Below are positions 55,333 through 64,000 of a DNA stretch of 64,000 bases, piece after piece; within the stretch, counting starts at the first letter, position 1; every line of letters starts with the position of its first letter. The notes beneath the pieces were generated by a model. It searched no databases. It worked only from the letters and a program-made list of their open reading frames with translations, and had not been told where the DNA came from. This DNA comes from Brevundimonas sp. SL130 (GTDB lineage Bacteria; Pseudomonadota; Alphaproteobacteria; Caulobacterales; Caulobacteraceae). The stretch covers positions 434,001-498,000 of the forward strand of contig NZ_CP113064.1 of assembly GCF_026625805.1 (NCBI RefSeq), given 5' to 3'. The position numbers were made by a program, and so were the translations under genes.

Positions 55333-55794
55333 CTACAACGGCAGCACCGTCGTCGACTTCACCTCCTCCAGCACGGCATAGGTCCGGGTCTCGCGCACGC
55401 CCGGCATACGCACCAGAACGTCGCCCAGGAAGGCGCGATAGGCGTCCATGTCGCCGACGCGCGCCTTGATCAGATAGTCGAAACCGCCGGCGACCATATG
55501 GCATTCCAGCACCTCGGGCTGGCTGCGGACGGCGGCGGCGAAGGCTTCGAAGACGTCGCCGGTGGTGCGGTCCAGCAAGACCTCGACGAAGATCAGCAGA
55601 TCGCGGCCGACCTTGGCCGGGTCGATCATGGCGGCATAGCCGGTGATGATCTTCTTTTCGCGCAGCCGCCGGACCCGCTCGAAACAGGCGGCGGGCGACA
55701 GGTTGCACTGGCGCGCCAGCTCAGCGTTGGACAGCCGGCCGTCCGTCTGAAGCACCCGAAGAATGCGGCGGTCGACGGCGTCTATATCGATCAT
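55333..55794 (-). CDS. putR: Lrp/AsnC-family regulator of proline catabolism
   Basis: A 153-residue Lrp-type protein: helix-turn-helix in RLSNAELARQCNLSPAACFERVRRL and an AsnC-type ligand-binding domain. It is divergent from putA with 64 bp between the starts, the classic alphaproteobacterial arrangement in which PutR activates putA in response to proline. The symbol rests on that arrangement. The long frame extending beyond 55794 is antisense to putA and is not part of the gene. Confidence 0.92.
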   Translation of the reverse strand: MIDIDAVDRRILRVLQTDGRLSNAELARQCNLSPAACFERVRRLREKKIITGYAAMIDPAKVGRDLLIFVEVLLDRTTGDVFEAFAAAVRSQPEVLECHMVAGGFDYLIKARVGDMDAYRAFLGDVLVRMPGVRETRTYAVLEEVKSTTVLPL

Positions 55795-55858
55795 CGGAAA
55801 TCGAGGCCCTGCACCGAACGATCTTCGGTCAAGCCTCGTATCATACGAAGCACCTTCA

Positions 55859-58800
55859 ATGAACTCCGGCATATACGGCGTGAATCCACAGGATATGCCG
55901 CCGATGACCTCGCCCGCCTTCACGCCTTCGAGCCTGGCCGCCTGGGACGGCCTGGACGAACACAAGTTCCGCGATGAGCACGACGCCGTCGCCGCCAATC
56001 TGGCCCGCATGCCGCTGGACGTGACCGAACGGGCCGACGTCGTGGCCGAAGCCACAGCCCTGGTCGAACACGCGCGTCGCAGCCAGAAGAAGCAGGGGGT
56101 GGTCGAAAGCTTCCTGCAGCAGTTCAGCCTGGGCACTCGCGAGGGTCTGGCGCTGATGTGTCTGGCCGAGGCCCTGCTGCGCGTGCCGGACGAAGAGACG
56201 CGCGACCGACTGATCGCCGAAAAAATCGGCTCGGCCGACTGGGCCAGCCACCTGGGCCAGTCCGACAGCCTGTTCGTCAACGCCTCGACCTGGGGCCTGA
56301 TGCTGACCGGCAAACTGGTCGATGTGGACGATGAGGCCCGCAGCGACCTGCCCGGCTTCCTGAAACGGATCGCCGGTCGTCTGGGCGAGCCGGTCATCCG
56401 CCAGGCCGTGGCCACCGCGGTCAAGATCATGGGCGAGCAGTTCGTGGTCGGCCGCACCATCCAGGGCGCGCTGAAGCGGTCGAACAAGGAAGGCTGGCTG
56501 TGCAGCTTCGACATGCTGGGCGAAGGCGCCCGCACCACCGCCGACGCCGACCGCTACGAGAAGATCTACGCCGACGCCATTGAGGCCGTGGGCAAGACCT
56601 CAAAGGGCCAGGGGCCGGAGCACGGTCACGGCGTGTCGGTGAAACTGTCGGCCCTGTCGCCCCGCTATGAGGCGACGCACGAGGACGACGTCTGGGCGAC
56701 CCTCTATCCCCGGATCCTGCGCCTGGCCCAGATCGCGGCCCAATACGACATCAACTATACGATGGACGCCGAGGAGGCGGACCGTCTGGCCCTGTCGCTG
56801 AAACTGCTGGACCGGCTGGCGCATGAGCCCAGCCTGGGCGGTTGGACCGGCCTGGGCCTGGCGGTCCAGGCCTATCAGAAGCGCGGATTGGAGACGATCG
56901 AGCGGGTCGCCGACCTGGCCCGGCGCTCGGGTCGGCGGCTGATGGTGCGGCTGGTCAAGGGCGCCTATTGGGACACCGAGATCAAGCGCGCCCAGGTCTT
57001 CGGCCGCACCGACTATCCGGTCTTCACCACCAAGGCGGCGACCGACCTGAACTATCTCGTCTGCGCCAAGGCCATGATCGAGGCGGCGCCGGCGATCTAC
57101 AGCCAGTTCGCCAGCCACAACGCCCACACCCTGGCCGCCGTGCGGCGCATGGCGCGGGATCGCGGCGTCACGGTCGAGCACCAGCGCCTGCACGGCATGG
57201 GTGAGGCCCTATATGACGCCGCGCACGAGGCCTGGGCCAATGAGACCGTCATCGTCCGCGCCTACGCCCCTGTCGGCGGACATGAGGAACTGCTGCCCTA
57301 TCTGGTGCGGCGTCTGCTGGAAAACGGCGCCAACTCCTCCTTCGTCCATGCCCTGCTGGACGAGCGCGTGCCCGCCTCGGCCGTCGCGGCCGATCCCATC
57401 TCCCTGGTCGAGCAGGCGCCCGACCGTCACCCCAAGATTCCGGTTCCGCAAGACATGTACGGCGATCGTCAGAACTCCCTCGGCCGCGACTATTCGCAAG
57501 CCGCCGTCCGTGACGTCCATGCGCGCGCGCTGGAGGGGATCGACCGCGAGAAACTGACCTCCGGCCCGATCATCGGCGGCAAGCTGCGCGCCGGGATCCA
57601 TGCCCAGGCCGTGACCAATCCCTTCGACCGGTCGCAGGTGCTGGGCCATGTCTCGGAAGCCGAGGCGACCGACATCGACGCCGCCGTCGAGGCCGCTGCG
57701 AACGCCCAGGTTCAATGGGACCGTCAGGGCGGCGCCAAGCGCGCCGTGACCTTGCGCGCCATGGGCGATGCGCTGGAGGCCGATCTGGACCGGCTGGTCG
57801 CCCTGCTCAGCCGCGAGGCGGGCAAGACCCTGAACGACGGCGTCGCCGAGGTGCGCGAGGCCGCCGACTTCTGCCGCTACTACGCCCTGCTGGCCGAACG
57901 CGACTTCACCGCCCCCCAGACCCTGAAGGGTCCGACCGGCGAGACCAACCAACTGATCCTGCACGGACGCGGCGTCTTCGCCTGTATCTCGCCGTGGAAC
58001 TTCCCCCTGGCCATATTCACCGGTCAGATCGCCGCCGCCCTGGCCGCCGGCAACGCCGTCCTGGCCAAGCCCGCCGAACAGACGCCGCTGATCGCCGCCG
58101 AGGCCGTGCGCCTGTATCACAAGGCCGGGCTGAACCCGGACTTGCTGGCCCTGGTTCCCGGCCGCGGCGAGACGGTCGGCGCCACGCTTGTCACCCATTC
58201 CGGAATCGACGGCGTCGCCTTCACCGGCGGAACCGACACGGCCGCCGCCATCAACCGCGCCCTCGCCGCCCGCCCCGGCGCCATCATCCCCTTCATCGCC
58301 GAGACCGGCGGCCTGAACGGCATGTTCATCGACACCACGGCCCTGAAGGAACAGGTCATCGACGATGTGATCCAGTCAGCCTTCGGTTCGGCCGGCCAGC
58401 GCTGCTCGGCCCTGCGCGTCCTCTATGTCCCCAAGGACTCGGCCGACACCCTGATCGAAGGATTGAAGGGCGCCCTGGCCGTCCAGACCGTCGGCGACCC
58501 GGCCGATCCCAAGACCGACATCGGCCCGGTGATCGACCCCGAATCCCGCCGCGCCCTGGAAGCCCATGTCGAACGCCTGTCCAAGGAAGCCAAGATCATC
58601 GCCCGCGCCGACCTGGCCCTGGGCGCCGAAAAGGGCGACCTGTTCGCCCCCACCATCGCTGAAATCCCCACGCCCGACTTCCTGGAGCGCGAGGTGTTCG
58701 GCCCGATCCTGCACATCTATCGATACGACTCGGCCGGCCTCAAGTCGGTCGCTGGCAAGCTCGCCGCACGCGGTTACGGCCTGACCCTGGGCGTCCACAG

Positions 58801-59035
58801 CCGCATCGAAGCCTTCGCCGCCGAAGTGATCGACCTGGTCCCCGCCGGCAACGTCTACGTCAACCGGTCGATCACCGGCGCCGTGGTCGGGGTGCAACCT
58901 TTCGGCGGCGAAGGGCTTTCAGGCACCGGCCCCAAGGCCGGAGGACCGAACAGTTTGATTCGCTATGCGGCGGAAAAGGCCGTCAGTGTGAACATTGCGG
59001 CCCAGGGCGGGGATCCGGCGCTGTTGAACTTGTAG
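55859..59035 (+). CDS. putA: Bifunctional proline dehydrogenase / P5C dehydrogenase
   Basis: A 1058-residue enzyme that oxidises proline to glutamate. The FAD-dependent proline dehydrogenase barrel covers about 80-500 (with MDAEEADRL, RLVKGAYWDTEIKRAQ). The aldehyde dehydrogenase domain covers about 560-1040, with SPWNFPLA, catalytic Cys near residue 847 in AGQRCSALR, and PFGGEGLSGTG. The N-terminal ribbon-helix-helix DNA-binding domain of enteric PutA is absent, so regulation is by the divergent Lrp-type gene. The ATG at 55859 gives the family's N-terminus. Confidence 0.96.
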   Translation: MNSGIYGVNPQDMPPMTSPAFTPSSLAAWDGLDEHKFRDEHDAVAANLARMPLDVTERADVVAEATALVEHARRSQKKQGVVESFLQQFSLGTREGLALMCLAEALLRVPDEETRDRLIAEKIGSADWASHLGQSDSLFVNASTWGLMLTGKLVDVDDEARSDLPGFLKRIAGRLGEPVIRQAVATAVKIMGEQFVVGRTIQGALKRSNKEGWLCSFDMLGEGARTTADADRYEKIYADAIEAVGKTSKGQGPEHGHGVSVKLSALSPRYEATHEDDVWATLYPRILRLAQIAAQYDINYTMDAEEADRLALSLKLLDRLAHEPSLGGWTGLGLAVQAYQKRGLETIERVADLARRSGRRLMVRLVKGAYWDTEIKRAQVFGRTDYPVFTTKAATDLNYLVCAKAMIEAAPAIYSQFASHNAHTLAAVRRMARDRGVTVEHQRLHGMGEALYDAAHEAWANETVIVRAYAPVGGHEELLPYLVRRLLENGANSSFVHALLDERVPASAVAADPISLVEQAPDRHPKIPVPQDMYGDRQNSLGRDYSQAAVRDVHARALEGIDREKLTSGPIIGGKLRAGIHAQAVTNPFDRSQVLGHVSEAEATDIDAAVEAAANAQVQWDRQGGAKRAVTLRAMGDALEADLDRLVALLSREAGKTLNDGVAEVREAADFCRYYALLAERDFTAPQTLKGPTGETNQLILHGRGVFACISPWNFPLAIFTGQIAAALAAGNAVLAKPAEQTPLIAAEAVRLYHKAGLNPDLLALVPGRGETVGATLVTHSGIDGVAFTGGTDTAAAINRALAARPGAIIPFIAETGGLNGMFIDTTALKEQVIDDVIQSAFGSAGQRCSALRVLYVPKDSADTLIEGLKGALAVQTVGDPADPKTDIGPVIDPESRRALEAHVERLSKEAKIIARADLALGAEKGDLFAPTIAEIPTPDFLEREVFGPILHIYRYDSAGLKSVAGKLAARGYGLTLGVHSRIEAFAAEVIDLVPAGNVYVNRSITGAVVGVQPFGGEGLSGTGPKAGGPNSLIRYAAEKAVSVNIAAQGGDPALLNL

Positions 59036-59121
59036 AATTGGCGTGCAGCCCTTTTCGTCTTTCACAGGCAAGGCCGCCTTGTTATGGACGAAGCTGTTCA
59101 CGCCTCCCCTAAGGATTTGGA

Positions 59122-59916
59122 ATGTTCGGATTTTCGAAGACGAAGACGGCAGCCTCGGCGAGTCGAAAAGAAGCCACGCATGCCAAGCTTGAGGCTGAAG
59201 TTCTGCGTCTCCAGGCTGAACTGGCGCAGCGTGATCAACAGCCTCACTTCGTGTCGGACTATACCGCCTATGTGCGGGATCTCATGCAGAAGCATCCGCT
59301 GGACGAGGCCATGGCCTACGCTGTCGGCGGCGCTTACGATCAGACCGGGTTTTTGCTCGTCGAGGTACTTGAGCGGTGCGGTTTGAAGGAGAATATGTCT
59401 GTGGTCGATCTCGGCTGCGGCAGTGGGCGACTGGCCAAGCACCTGGGTCTCAAATACCCGAACATCCAATATCTCGGCATCGACATCGTCCAGGAGTTAC
59501 TGGATTATGCTCAAAGCCAGTCCCCAGACCATTTCCACTTTGTGCTGAACCACACCCTGAAGCTGCCGGCTGATGACGGCTCGGCCGACATGGTCGCAAT
59601 TTTCAGCGTCATCACGCACCTGCTGCATCAGGAGAGCTTTGCTTACCTCAAGGAGGCTAGGCGCGTTCTGCGTCCTGGCGGCCGAATTGTATTCTCCTTT
59701 TTAGAGAGCGAGAATAACTGGTCGATTTTCCAGGGCATGGTGGATCGCGCCGAGTCGGGGGTGAAGGATGATCAACTAAACATGATCACTGAGCGTCCGC
59801 AGATCGAAGCCTGGGCTCAGCGTCTCGATATGGATGTAGTGAGCTATGATTTGGGTTTGCCACATCAAGGCGATGGGCAGACTGTGGTCGTTTTTGCCGA
59901 TCGACGAGCCGACTGA
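59122..59916 (+). CDS. SAM-dependent methyltransferase of the capsule region
   Basis: A 264-residue class I methyltransferase. A helical, coiled-coil-like N-terminus (about 15-40, KLEAEVLRLQAELAQRD) precedes the Rossmann domain: motif I VVDLGCGSGRLAKHL (94-108), acidic ribose-binding residue in LGIDIVQELL and post-I motif ADMVAIFSVITHL. An AAGGA site precedes the ATG. Its position in front of the exporter genes suggests it methylates a sugar, perhaps capping the exported polymer. Confidence 0.88.
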   Translation: MFGFSKTKTAASASRKEATHAKLEAEVLRLQAELAQRDQQPHFVSDYTAYVRDLMQKHPLDEAMAYAVGGAYDQTGFLLVEVLERCGLKENMSVVDLGCGSGRLAKHLGLKYPNIQYLGIDIVQELLDYAQSQSPDHFHFVLNHTLKLPADDGSADMVAIFSVITHLLHQESFAYLKEARRVLRPGGRIVFSFLESENNWSIFQGMVDRAESGVKDDQLNMITERPQIEAWAQRLDMDVVSYDLGLPHQGDGQTVVVFADRRAD

Positions 59917-59997
59917 CTCGTCTGGGCCTTGCCCTCGCTAACCGCAAGTCTATGGTGCGCCACTTCGGCGAGCCTTCGTCACGCATCAGCCTGGTCC

Positions 59998-60777
59998 ATG
60001 AGCGTATCCAATTTTGCCCGCCGCCAAGGCCGCATCGTCAGCGCACTGATGATGCGAGAGATCGTGACCCGGTTCGGGCGCGAAGGTTTCGGGTTCCTGT
60101 GGCTGATCGGTGAGCCCTTGTTGTTTTGCTTGGGTGTGCTGGTGATGTGGTCGATCATAAAACCCGAGTACGAGCACGGGGTACGCGTCGGGCCATTCGT
60201 GGTGACCGGATACATGTGCTTGCTATTGCTGCGGCACCAGATTTCCTATGCACAAGGGGCGGTCCAGGGAAACATAGGCCTGCTGTTCCACCGACAGGTT
60301 TCAATTACGCATTTGTTTTTCGCTAGAAGCATATTGGAGTTTCTGGGGGCGACTGGAGCATTTGTCGTCGTGTATTTTGTATTGATTTGTCTGGGTCAGG
60401 TTTCGTGGCCCAAGGATATCCTTCTGGTCTATGCCGGGTGGGGGGTTCTGGCGTTAAACAGCATTGGTCTGTCGACCTTGCTAGCTGCGCTGTCGCTTCG
60501 GTGGGAAGTGATGGAGCGCATCGTGCCGCTGCTCACCTATATCCTGATCCCGCTGTCCGGAGCCTTTTTTATGGTGTCGTGGCTGCCGGAGCGCTTCCAG
60601 GAACTGTACCTCTTGGTGCCCATACCACACGGTATCGAGATGGTTCGGGCCGGTGTCTTCGGGCCCTTCGTCGAGACGCACTATGACGCCGCCTATGCGT
60701 TGGCATTGGCGGGCGCAATGAACTTCCTGGGCCTAATCCTTCTTGCCGACGCCCGAGACCGGGTAGATGTGGAATAG
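59998..60777 (+). CDS. kpsM: Capsule polysaccharide ABC exporter, permease
   Basis: A 259-residue ABC-2 type permease with six predicted membrane helices, matching KpsM/CtrC. The N-terminus RRQGRIVSALMMREIVTRFGREGFGFLWLIGEP is the family's cytoplasmic amphipathic start. The ATG at 59998 removes 23 unsupported residues. With KpsT it moves the lipid-anchored polymer across the inner membrane. Confidence 0.93.
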   Translation: MSVSNFARRQGRIVSALMMREIVTRFGREGFGFLWLIGEPLLFCLGVLVMWSIIKPEYEHGVRVGPFVVTGYMCLLLLRHQISYAQGAVQGNIGLLFHRQVSITHLFFARSILEFLGATGAFVVVYFVLICLGQVSWPKDILLVYAGWGVLALNSIGLSTLLAALSLRWEVMERIVPLLTYILIPLSGAFFMVSWLPERFQELYLLVPIPHGIEMVRAGVFGPFVETHYDAAYALALAGAMNFLGLILLADARDRVDVE

Positions 60778-60801
60778 CGGCCTTCGAGCCTGGAACAGAA
60801 C

Positions 60802-61959
60802 ATGACTGAGCCGAAACTCAACTATGTGGGCCCGTTGCCCGAAGCCCTGACCTATGAGCGGAAGGTTCCCCTATGGCGGCGCGTGCCGCTGGCCTTACTG
60901 CTTGTGGTAGTTGCCCCGACCTTGCTAGCTGCTGTTTATTTTCTGCTGATCGCTTCTCCGCGTTATGTCTCGGAAGCTCGTTTTGTCGTGCGCTCTTCCA
61001 ACCAGACGCCCAGCTCTCTAGGGATGGCCCTGCAAGGGGTGGGCATCAGTACGGGGCAATCGGACGCCTTTGCAGTTCATGAGTATCTCACTTCAGCCGA
61101 TGGCTTGCGTGATCTACAACGCAGCGTCGATGTGGCGGCCTTGCTGGGTAGGCCGGGCGTCGATCCCTTCTCTCGCTATCCTCGTGTCGGAGAGGCGCGC
61201 AGCGAAGAGGGGCTGCTGAAGGCGTTGAACCGGCTCGTCGTCGTTGGTTATGACTCGTCTACGGGCATCAGTACTTTGCGTGTAGAGGCGTTTCGTCCTG
61301 AAGACGCGAGTCAGATCGCGTCCCTACTTCTGGATAGCGGTGAGTCACTGGTCAATCGTCTGAACGAAAGGTCTGTCAATGATGCCGTTCGCCAGGCAAG
61401 GGTTACGCGGGAGAACGCTGTACGTAATCTGACCCAGGCTCAGGCGGCTCTGACTGATTTCCGTAATCAGCAGGAGTTTATCGATCCTCAGACCCTGGTG
61501 ACCGAGAACGCCGAATTGGTAGGCCAACTTAATGCGAGAATCGCGGAGTTGCAGGCTGAGCGTAGTCAGGTCGCGTCACAGGCGCCGGATAGTCCGCAAC
61601 TGCCGGCGATCGACGCGCGAATCGCAGCCTATAATCGCCAAGTGGCAACAGAACGTTCAAAGGTGGCAGGAGGGACGGCCACTCTAGCGCCCAAGGTCGG
61701 CGCTTATGAAGAGTTGTCCTTCAATCGAGAGCTCGCGACGCGAGAATTGGCCGCGGCCACAACATCTCTGTTGGCGGCCGAACAGGAGGCGCGTCGAAAG
61801 CAGGCCTACCTTGAGCGCGTGGTCTCTCCTAACCTGCCGCAAACTCCCTTGGAGCCTCGACGCTGGCTGTCGGTGTTGGCGGTCCTGGCGACCAGCTTGC
61901 TGCTATATGGGCTAGGGTGGCTTGTGTGGGCTGGCGTGCGTGAGCATAGGCAGGTTTAA
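60802..61959 (+). CDS. kpsE: Capsule export inner-membrane protein, KpsE/CtrB type
   Basis: A 385-residue polysaccharide co-polymerase. Membrane segments flank a periplasmic domain: the first at about 30-52, the second at about 352-374. The periplasmic part begins YVSEARFVVRSSNQ, a KpsE/BexC signature, and has a long coiled coil (about 190-330). It connects the ABC exporter with an outer-membrane channel; no kpsD/wza gene is visible. The TAA stop overlaps the kpsT start (TAATG). Confidence 0.93.
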   Translation: MTEPKLNYVGPLPEALTYERKVPLWRRVPLALLLVVVAPTLLAAVYFLLIASPRYVSEARFVVRSSNQTPSSLGMALQGVGISTGQSDAFAVHEYLTSADGLRDLQRSVDVAALLGRPGVDPFSRYPRVGEARSEEGLLKALNRLVVVGYDSSTGISTLRVEAFRPEDASQIASLLLDSGESLVNRLNERSVNDAVRQARVTRENAVRNLTQAQAALTDFRNQQEFIDPQTLVTENAELVGQLNARIAELQAERSQVASQAPDSPQLPAIDARIAAYNRQVATERSKVAGGTATLAPKVGAYEELSFNRELATRELAAATTSLLAAEQEARRKQAYLERVVSPNLPQTPLEPRRWLSVLAVLATSLLLYGLGWLVWAGVREHRQV

Positions 61960-62633
61960 TGACGGATGCAGTCTCTGGTGCTGGTCTTTCCGTTAGTAAT
62001 CTCGGCCTGACCTATCGCACCGCCCATCGTCCGGTTTTCAGCAATCTGAATTTTTCCTTGGGTCGGCAAGGACGGTTGGCGATCCTTGGACGAAACGGTC
62101 AGGGGAAATCGACCTTGATCAAGCTGTTGGGTGGCGTCATGTCGCCAACTCAGGGGCGGATAGACTGGGGCATGAGTCAGTCTTGGCCGATCGGTTTCAA
62201 CGGCGGCTTTCAGGGAAGTTTGTCGGGCTTAGACAACATACGCTTTCTAGCGCGGATTTACGGACGGCCATTCAACGAGGTCCGCGACAGGGTTGACGAC
62301 TTTGCAGAGTTAGGGCGATCACTGCGTTTGCCGGTGAAGCACTACTCGTCGGGTATGCGGGCGCGGCTAGCTTTTGGCTTGTCCCTAGCCATCGAATTCG
62401 ACTGCTACCTGATCGACGAATTGGTTGCGGTCGGGGATGCCCGTTTTCAAAGAAAGTGTCAGCACGAGTTGTTCCAACAAAGAGCGGAGCGAGCCTTCCT
62501 GCTCGCTTCCCACAATACGGATCTTATTTCTGTGTATTGTGATCGCGCGCTTTTGGTGGAGGGCGGAAAAGCCAAGATCTTTGAAGATATCGGAGAGGCC
62601 GTAGAGATTTACAAATGGCTCAGAACTGTATAG
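61959..62633 (+). CDS. kpsT: Capsule polysaccharide ABC exporter, ATPase
   Basis: A 224-residue ATPase. Walker A is GRNGQGKST (45-53), the signature is YSSGMRARLAFGL (about 129-141) and Walker B is DCYLIDELVAVGD, the typical ending of this family with Asp/Glu. It powers KpsM. It has no C-terminal sugar-binding domain, as in group 2 capsule exporters. The stop overlaps the next gene by 19 nt. Confidence 0.95.
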   Translation: MTDAVSGAGLSVSNLGLTYRTAHRPVFSNLNFSLGRQGRLAILGRNGQGKSTLIKLLGGVMSPTQGRIDWGMSQSWPIGFNGGFQGSLSGLDNIRFLARIYGRPFNEVRDRVDDFAELGRSLRLPVKHYSSGMRARLAFGLSLAIEFDCYLIDELVAVGDARFQRKCQHELFQQRAERAFLLASHNTDLISVYCDRALLVEGGKAKIFEDIGEAVEIYKWLRTV

Positions 62634-63526
62634 CGCCTCCGGCCGACGAGCGCACACACTCGCTGACGGGGTGGATGTCTAGATGTGTCCTGATAGCCGC
62701 CCCTCGGACTGAGCAGTCTTGGCGTGAAATATTCATTGAGGCGGGCTTCCGGCAAGATGCTCAGGTCGTTTTCTTGACACAGGAAACGCAGCGGCTGGAC
62801 GGTGAGTGTGGCAATACGATATTTGTTGCATCTGACAGGCGCTACCTGCAACCCAGCCCCGAGGCCGAAAGAGTGGTCCTGTACCAGGGGGTTGGCGTTT
62901 TTGACGGCCTGGACGCAGTTTCGGACAACGACGCTCGGATCCATCTGATTGAGATGTCTCGCTATGCTGTGGAGGCACTCGAGTGGGGCCGAGGCGCGCA
63001 GGTCTACTTTAACGCCGGAGCGCGTCTGCCCTTGTTTCAGCGGTTCAACATAGACGTTCCGTCGGGCGCAATGCCGGTCCAGGGCACCGGGCGCTGGGAT
63101 CTTATCGCCGGACAGGCGATGCAGTTCCTGTCGCAGACGGAGAAGGCTGTGTGGCCTTCCGAACTGTTCCTGTTCGAGTGCGACGAACTATCAGTGTCTG
63201 GCGATTTCCAATGGCGAGACATGACTGGACCGCCTCGTGCCGTTGTGAGGGGCACCTATATATGGGCAACGCCGGGCACATGGGGAGTAACAGCACGTTT
63301 CGCTGTGGACGAGGAGGGGGCTCGTCAAGAGTTTCAAATACGTTGGGGGCCACCGCTCACACCAACGGTGATGAATGTCACGCCGGCTCGACCCGGCATT
63401 TATGAAGTGAAGCTCGAGAACACCTGGTTTGAGCCGGACGGTATGGAACTTACCATCGCCAAATCGCATAGCGCTGTTTCTGGTTTATTCGCGTTCCTAG
63501 GGTCCGAAGTGTTTAAACCCTCCTAA
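62615..63526 (+). CDS. Unrecognised protein at the end of the capsule export operon
   Basis: A 303-residue protein I do not recognise. It has no signal peptide and no clear membrane segment. The N-terminal ~150 residues look alpha/beta (SRCVLIAAPRTEQSWREIF, GNTIFVASDRRY, RVVLYQGVGVFDGL); the C-terminal ~110 look beta-sandwich-like (WGVTARFAVDEEGARQEFQIRWGPP...). The start lies 19 nt inside kpsT, so translation is coupled to the exporter. A role in polymer modification or export is suggested only by location. Confidence 0.75.
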   Translation: MAQNCIAPPADERTHSLTGWMSRCVLIAAPRTEQSWREIFIEAGFRQDAQVVFLTQETQRLDGECGNTIFVASDRRYLQPSPEAERVVLYQGVGVFDGLDAVSDNDARIHLIEMSRYAVEALEWGRGAQVYFNAGARLPLFQRFNIDVPSGAMPVQGTGRWDLIAGQAMQFLSQTEKAVWPSELFLFECDELSVSGDFQWRDMTGPPRAVVRGTYIWATPGTWGVTARFAVDEEGARQEFQIRWGPPLTPTVMNVTPARPGIYEVKLENTWFEPDGMELTIAKSHSAVSGLFAFLGSEVFKPS

Positions 63527-63546
63527 TATTTGGACGCTGATTATTT

Positions 63547-63594
63547 TTCAATCACCAACCATCTACATTAGATGTATCTATATATTTGATTGAA
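63547..63594. terminator. Nested inverted repeat after the capsule operon
   Basis: Outer arms TTCAATCA/TGATTGAA and inner arms CATCTA/TAGATG with a 3-nt loop form an AT-rich stem in the gap after the last gene. It is a candidate transcription end; no T-tract follows. Confidence 0.4.
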
Positions 63595-63630
63595 CGTATT
63601 CATTGTTTCAGCTTCTAACAGAATAGTTAC

Positions 63631-63942
63631 TGACGTGCCCCTGAGTTTTCATCCAGCGACGACCAGAGCCCTTAGGTTAGTTGACCTTGCCCCTGATGTT
63701 GGACCGGGCCTCGGCGGAACGTCTCGGTGTTTAGGCGCCGGGCGGGCCATGTGGCCCGGCGCCGTTCATGAGCTCAATCGGGCACTTGTCGCCGATCGCG
63801 CTGTGGGGTCGTTCTTCGTTGTAGTCTCTACGCCAAGTCTCGCATTTTCGGCGCGCGTCGTCGAGGGAGAGGAACCAGGCCGTGTTCAGGCATTCGGCCC
63901 GGACCTTGCCGTTGAAGGACTCGGCGAACGCGTTGTCCGTCG
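63631..63942 (-). mobile_element. IS3-family element end, interrupted
   Basis: An IS terminus (TGACGTGCCCCTGAGTTTTC) at 63631 is followed by the C-terminal part of an IS3 orfB. The reading frame is broken at 63942 by a second element of related type. Confidence 0.8.
63731..63942 (-). pseudogene. IS3 transposase C-terminus, truncated by another IS
   Basis: About 70 residues of the DDE domain end are visible: [46 protein letters not shown]. Upstream the frame enters the end of another element, so the gene is split. The C-terminal Pro/Gly tail ends at a TAA. Confidence 0.8.
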
Positions 63943-64000
63943 TGACGTGACCCCCGTTTTTCATCCAGCGATAACGAGAGTCCTTTGGTGATCTGAACTG
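63943..64000. mobile_element. End of a second IS3-like element, continues beyond window
   Basis: TGACGTGACCCCCGTTTTTC and the next 40 bases match the terminus at 53264 (TGACGTAACCCCCGGC..., then ATAACGAGAGTCCTTTGGTG in both). It is inserted in the orfB of the preceding element and runs off the window. Confidence 0.7.

Noticed and set aside
55333-56538. A 401-residue version of the Lrp-type regulator
   Set aside because: The extra 248 residues are antisense to putA; the Lrp family begins at the ATG at 55794.

Overview
The window is high-GC DNA, densely packed with genes, and reads as the chromosome of a free-living alphaproteobacterium. The best guess is Caulobacterales, Brevundimonas-like. 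This rests on the gene set (PHB depolymerase and phasin, a gene-transfer-agent type terminase, sdhCDAB, a eukaryote-like NADP isocitrate dehydrogenase, trifunctional-length PutA with a divergent Lrp-type regulator, a soluble PAS chemoreceptor), on codon use, and on the palindromic intergenic repeats. The genus is inference; no rRNA or tRNA gene was recognised.

Layout. 1-16.9 kb is mostly housekeeping and stress genes: the 3' part of a PHB depolymerase, a YgjP-type metallopeptidase, PBP1A, a secreted alpha/beta hydrolase, a Rieske oxygenase, adenosine kinase, an ATP-grasp protein, a PAS chemoreceptor, a MarR regulator, endonuclease III with a flavin amine oxidase, an EmrA-EmrB-TetR drug efflux operon, a creatininase-like hydrolase and a phasin. 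16.9-20.4 kb is a 3.5 kb segment bracketed by a 58-nt direct repeat of the phasin 3' end. It holds an AT-richer lipoprotein gene, an AraC regulator, a YdeI-like gene and an SRPBCC-ArsR pair. 20.4-31.3 kb mixes genome-defence genes (a single-chain type ISP/IIG restriction-modification enzyme and a XamI-like endonuclease with its C5 methyltransferase) with a MarR regulator carrying a histone-like tail, septation protein A, FtsY, an orphan GTA-type terminase and a 2Fe-2S ferredoxin.

31.5-49.5 kb is core metabolism: gamma-glutamylcyclotransferase, sdhBADC, pirin, an IS630 insertion with an A7 frameshift site just upstream of alaS, two tandem DUF2939 genes, icd, a DUF885 peptidase-like protein, and the divergent glmM/glmS pair that feeds UDP-GlcNAc synthesis. 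49.6-63.5 kb is a surface-polysaccharide region of lower GC (PhyH-type oxygenase, TPR-GT2-GT2 glycosyltransferase, GT4 glycosyltransferase, methyltransferase, KpsM-KpsE-KpsT exporter and an unrecognised terminal gene), interrupted by the housekeeping lrp/putA pair. Remnants of one IS3-like family lie at 53.26-53.84 kb, where one has truncated a Crp-type gene, and at the right edge, where two are nested.

The most unusual features are: three copies of a ~157-bp palindromic element, each in a convergent gene junction; the repeat-bracketed 3.5 kb segment; a target-recognition region of foreign composition inside the type ISP enzyme; an orphan terminase with an added N-terminal HTH-like region; a perfect palindrome in front of adenosine kinase; and an unknown protein encoded at the end of the capsule-export operon.
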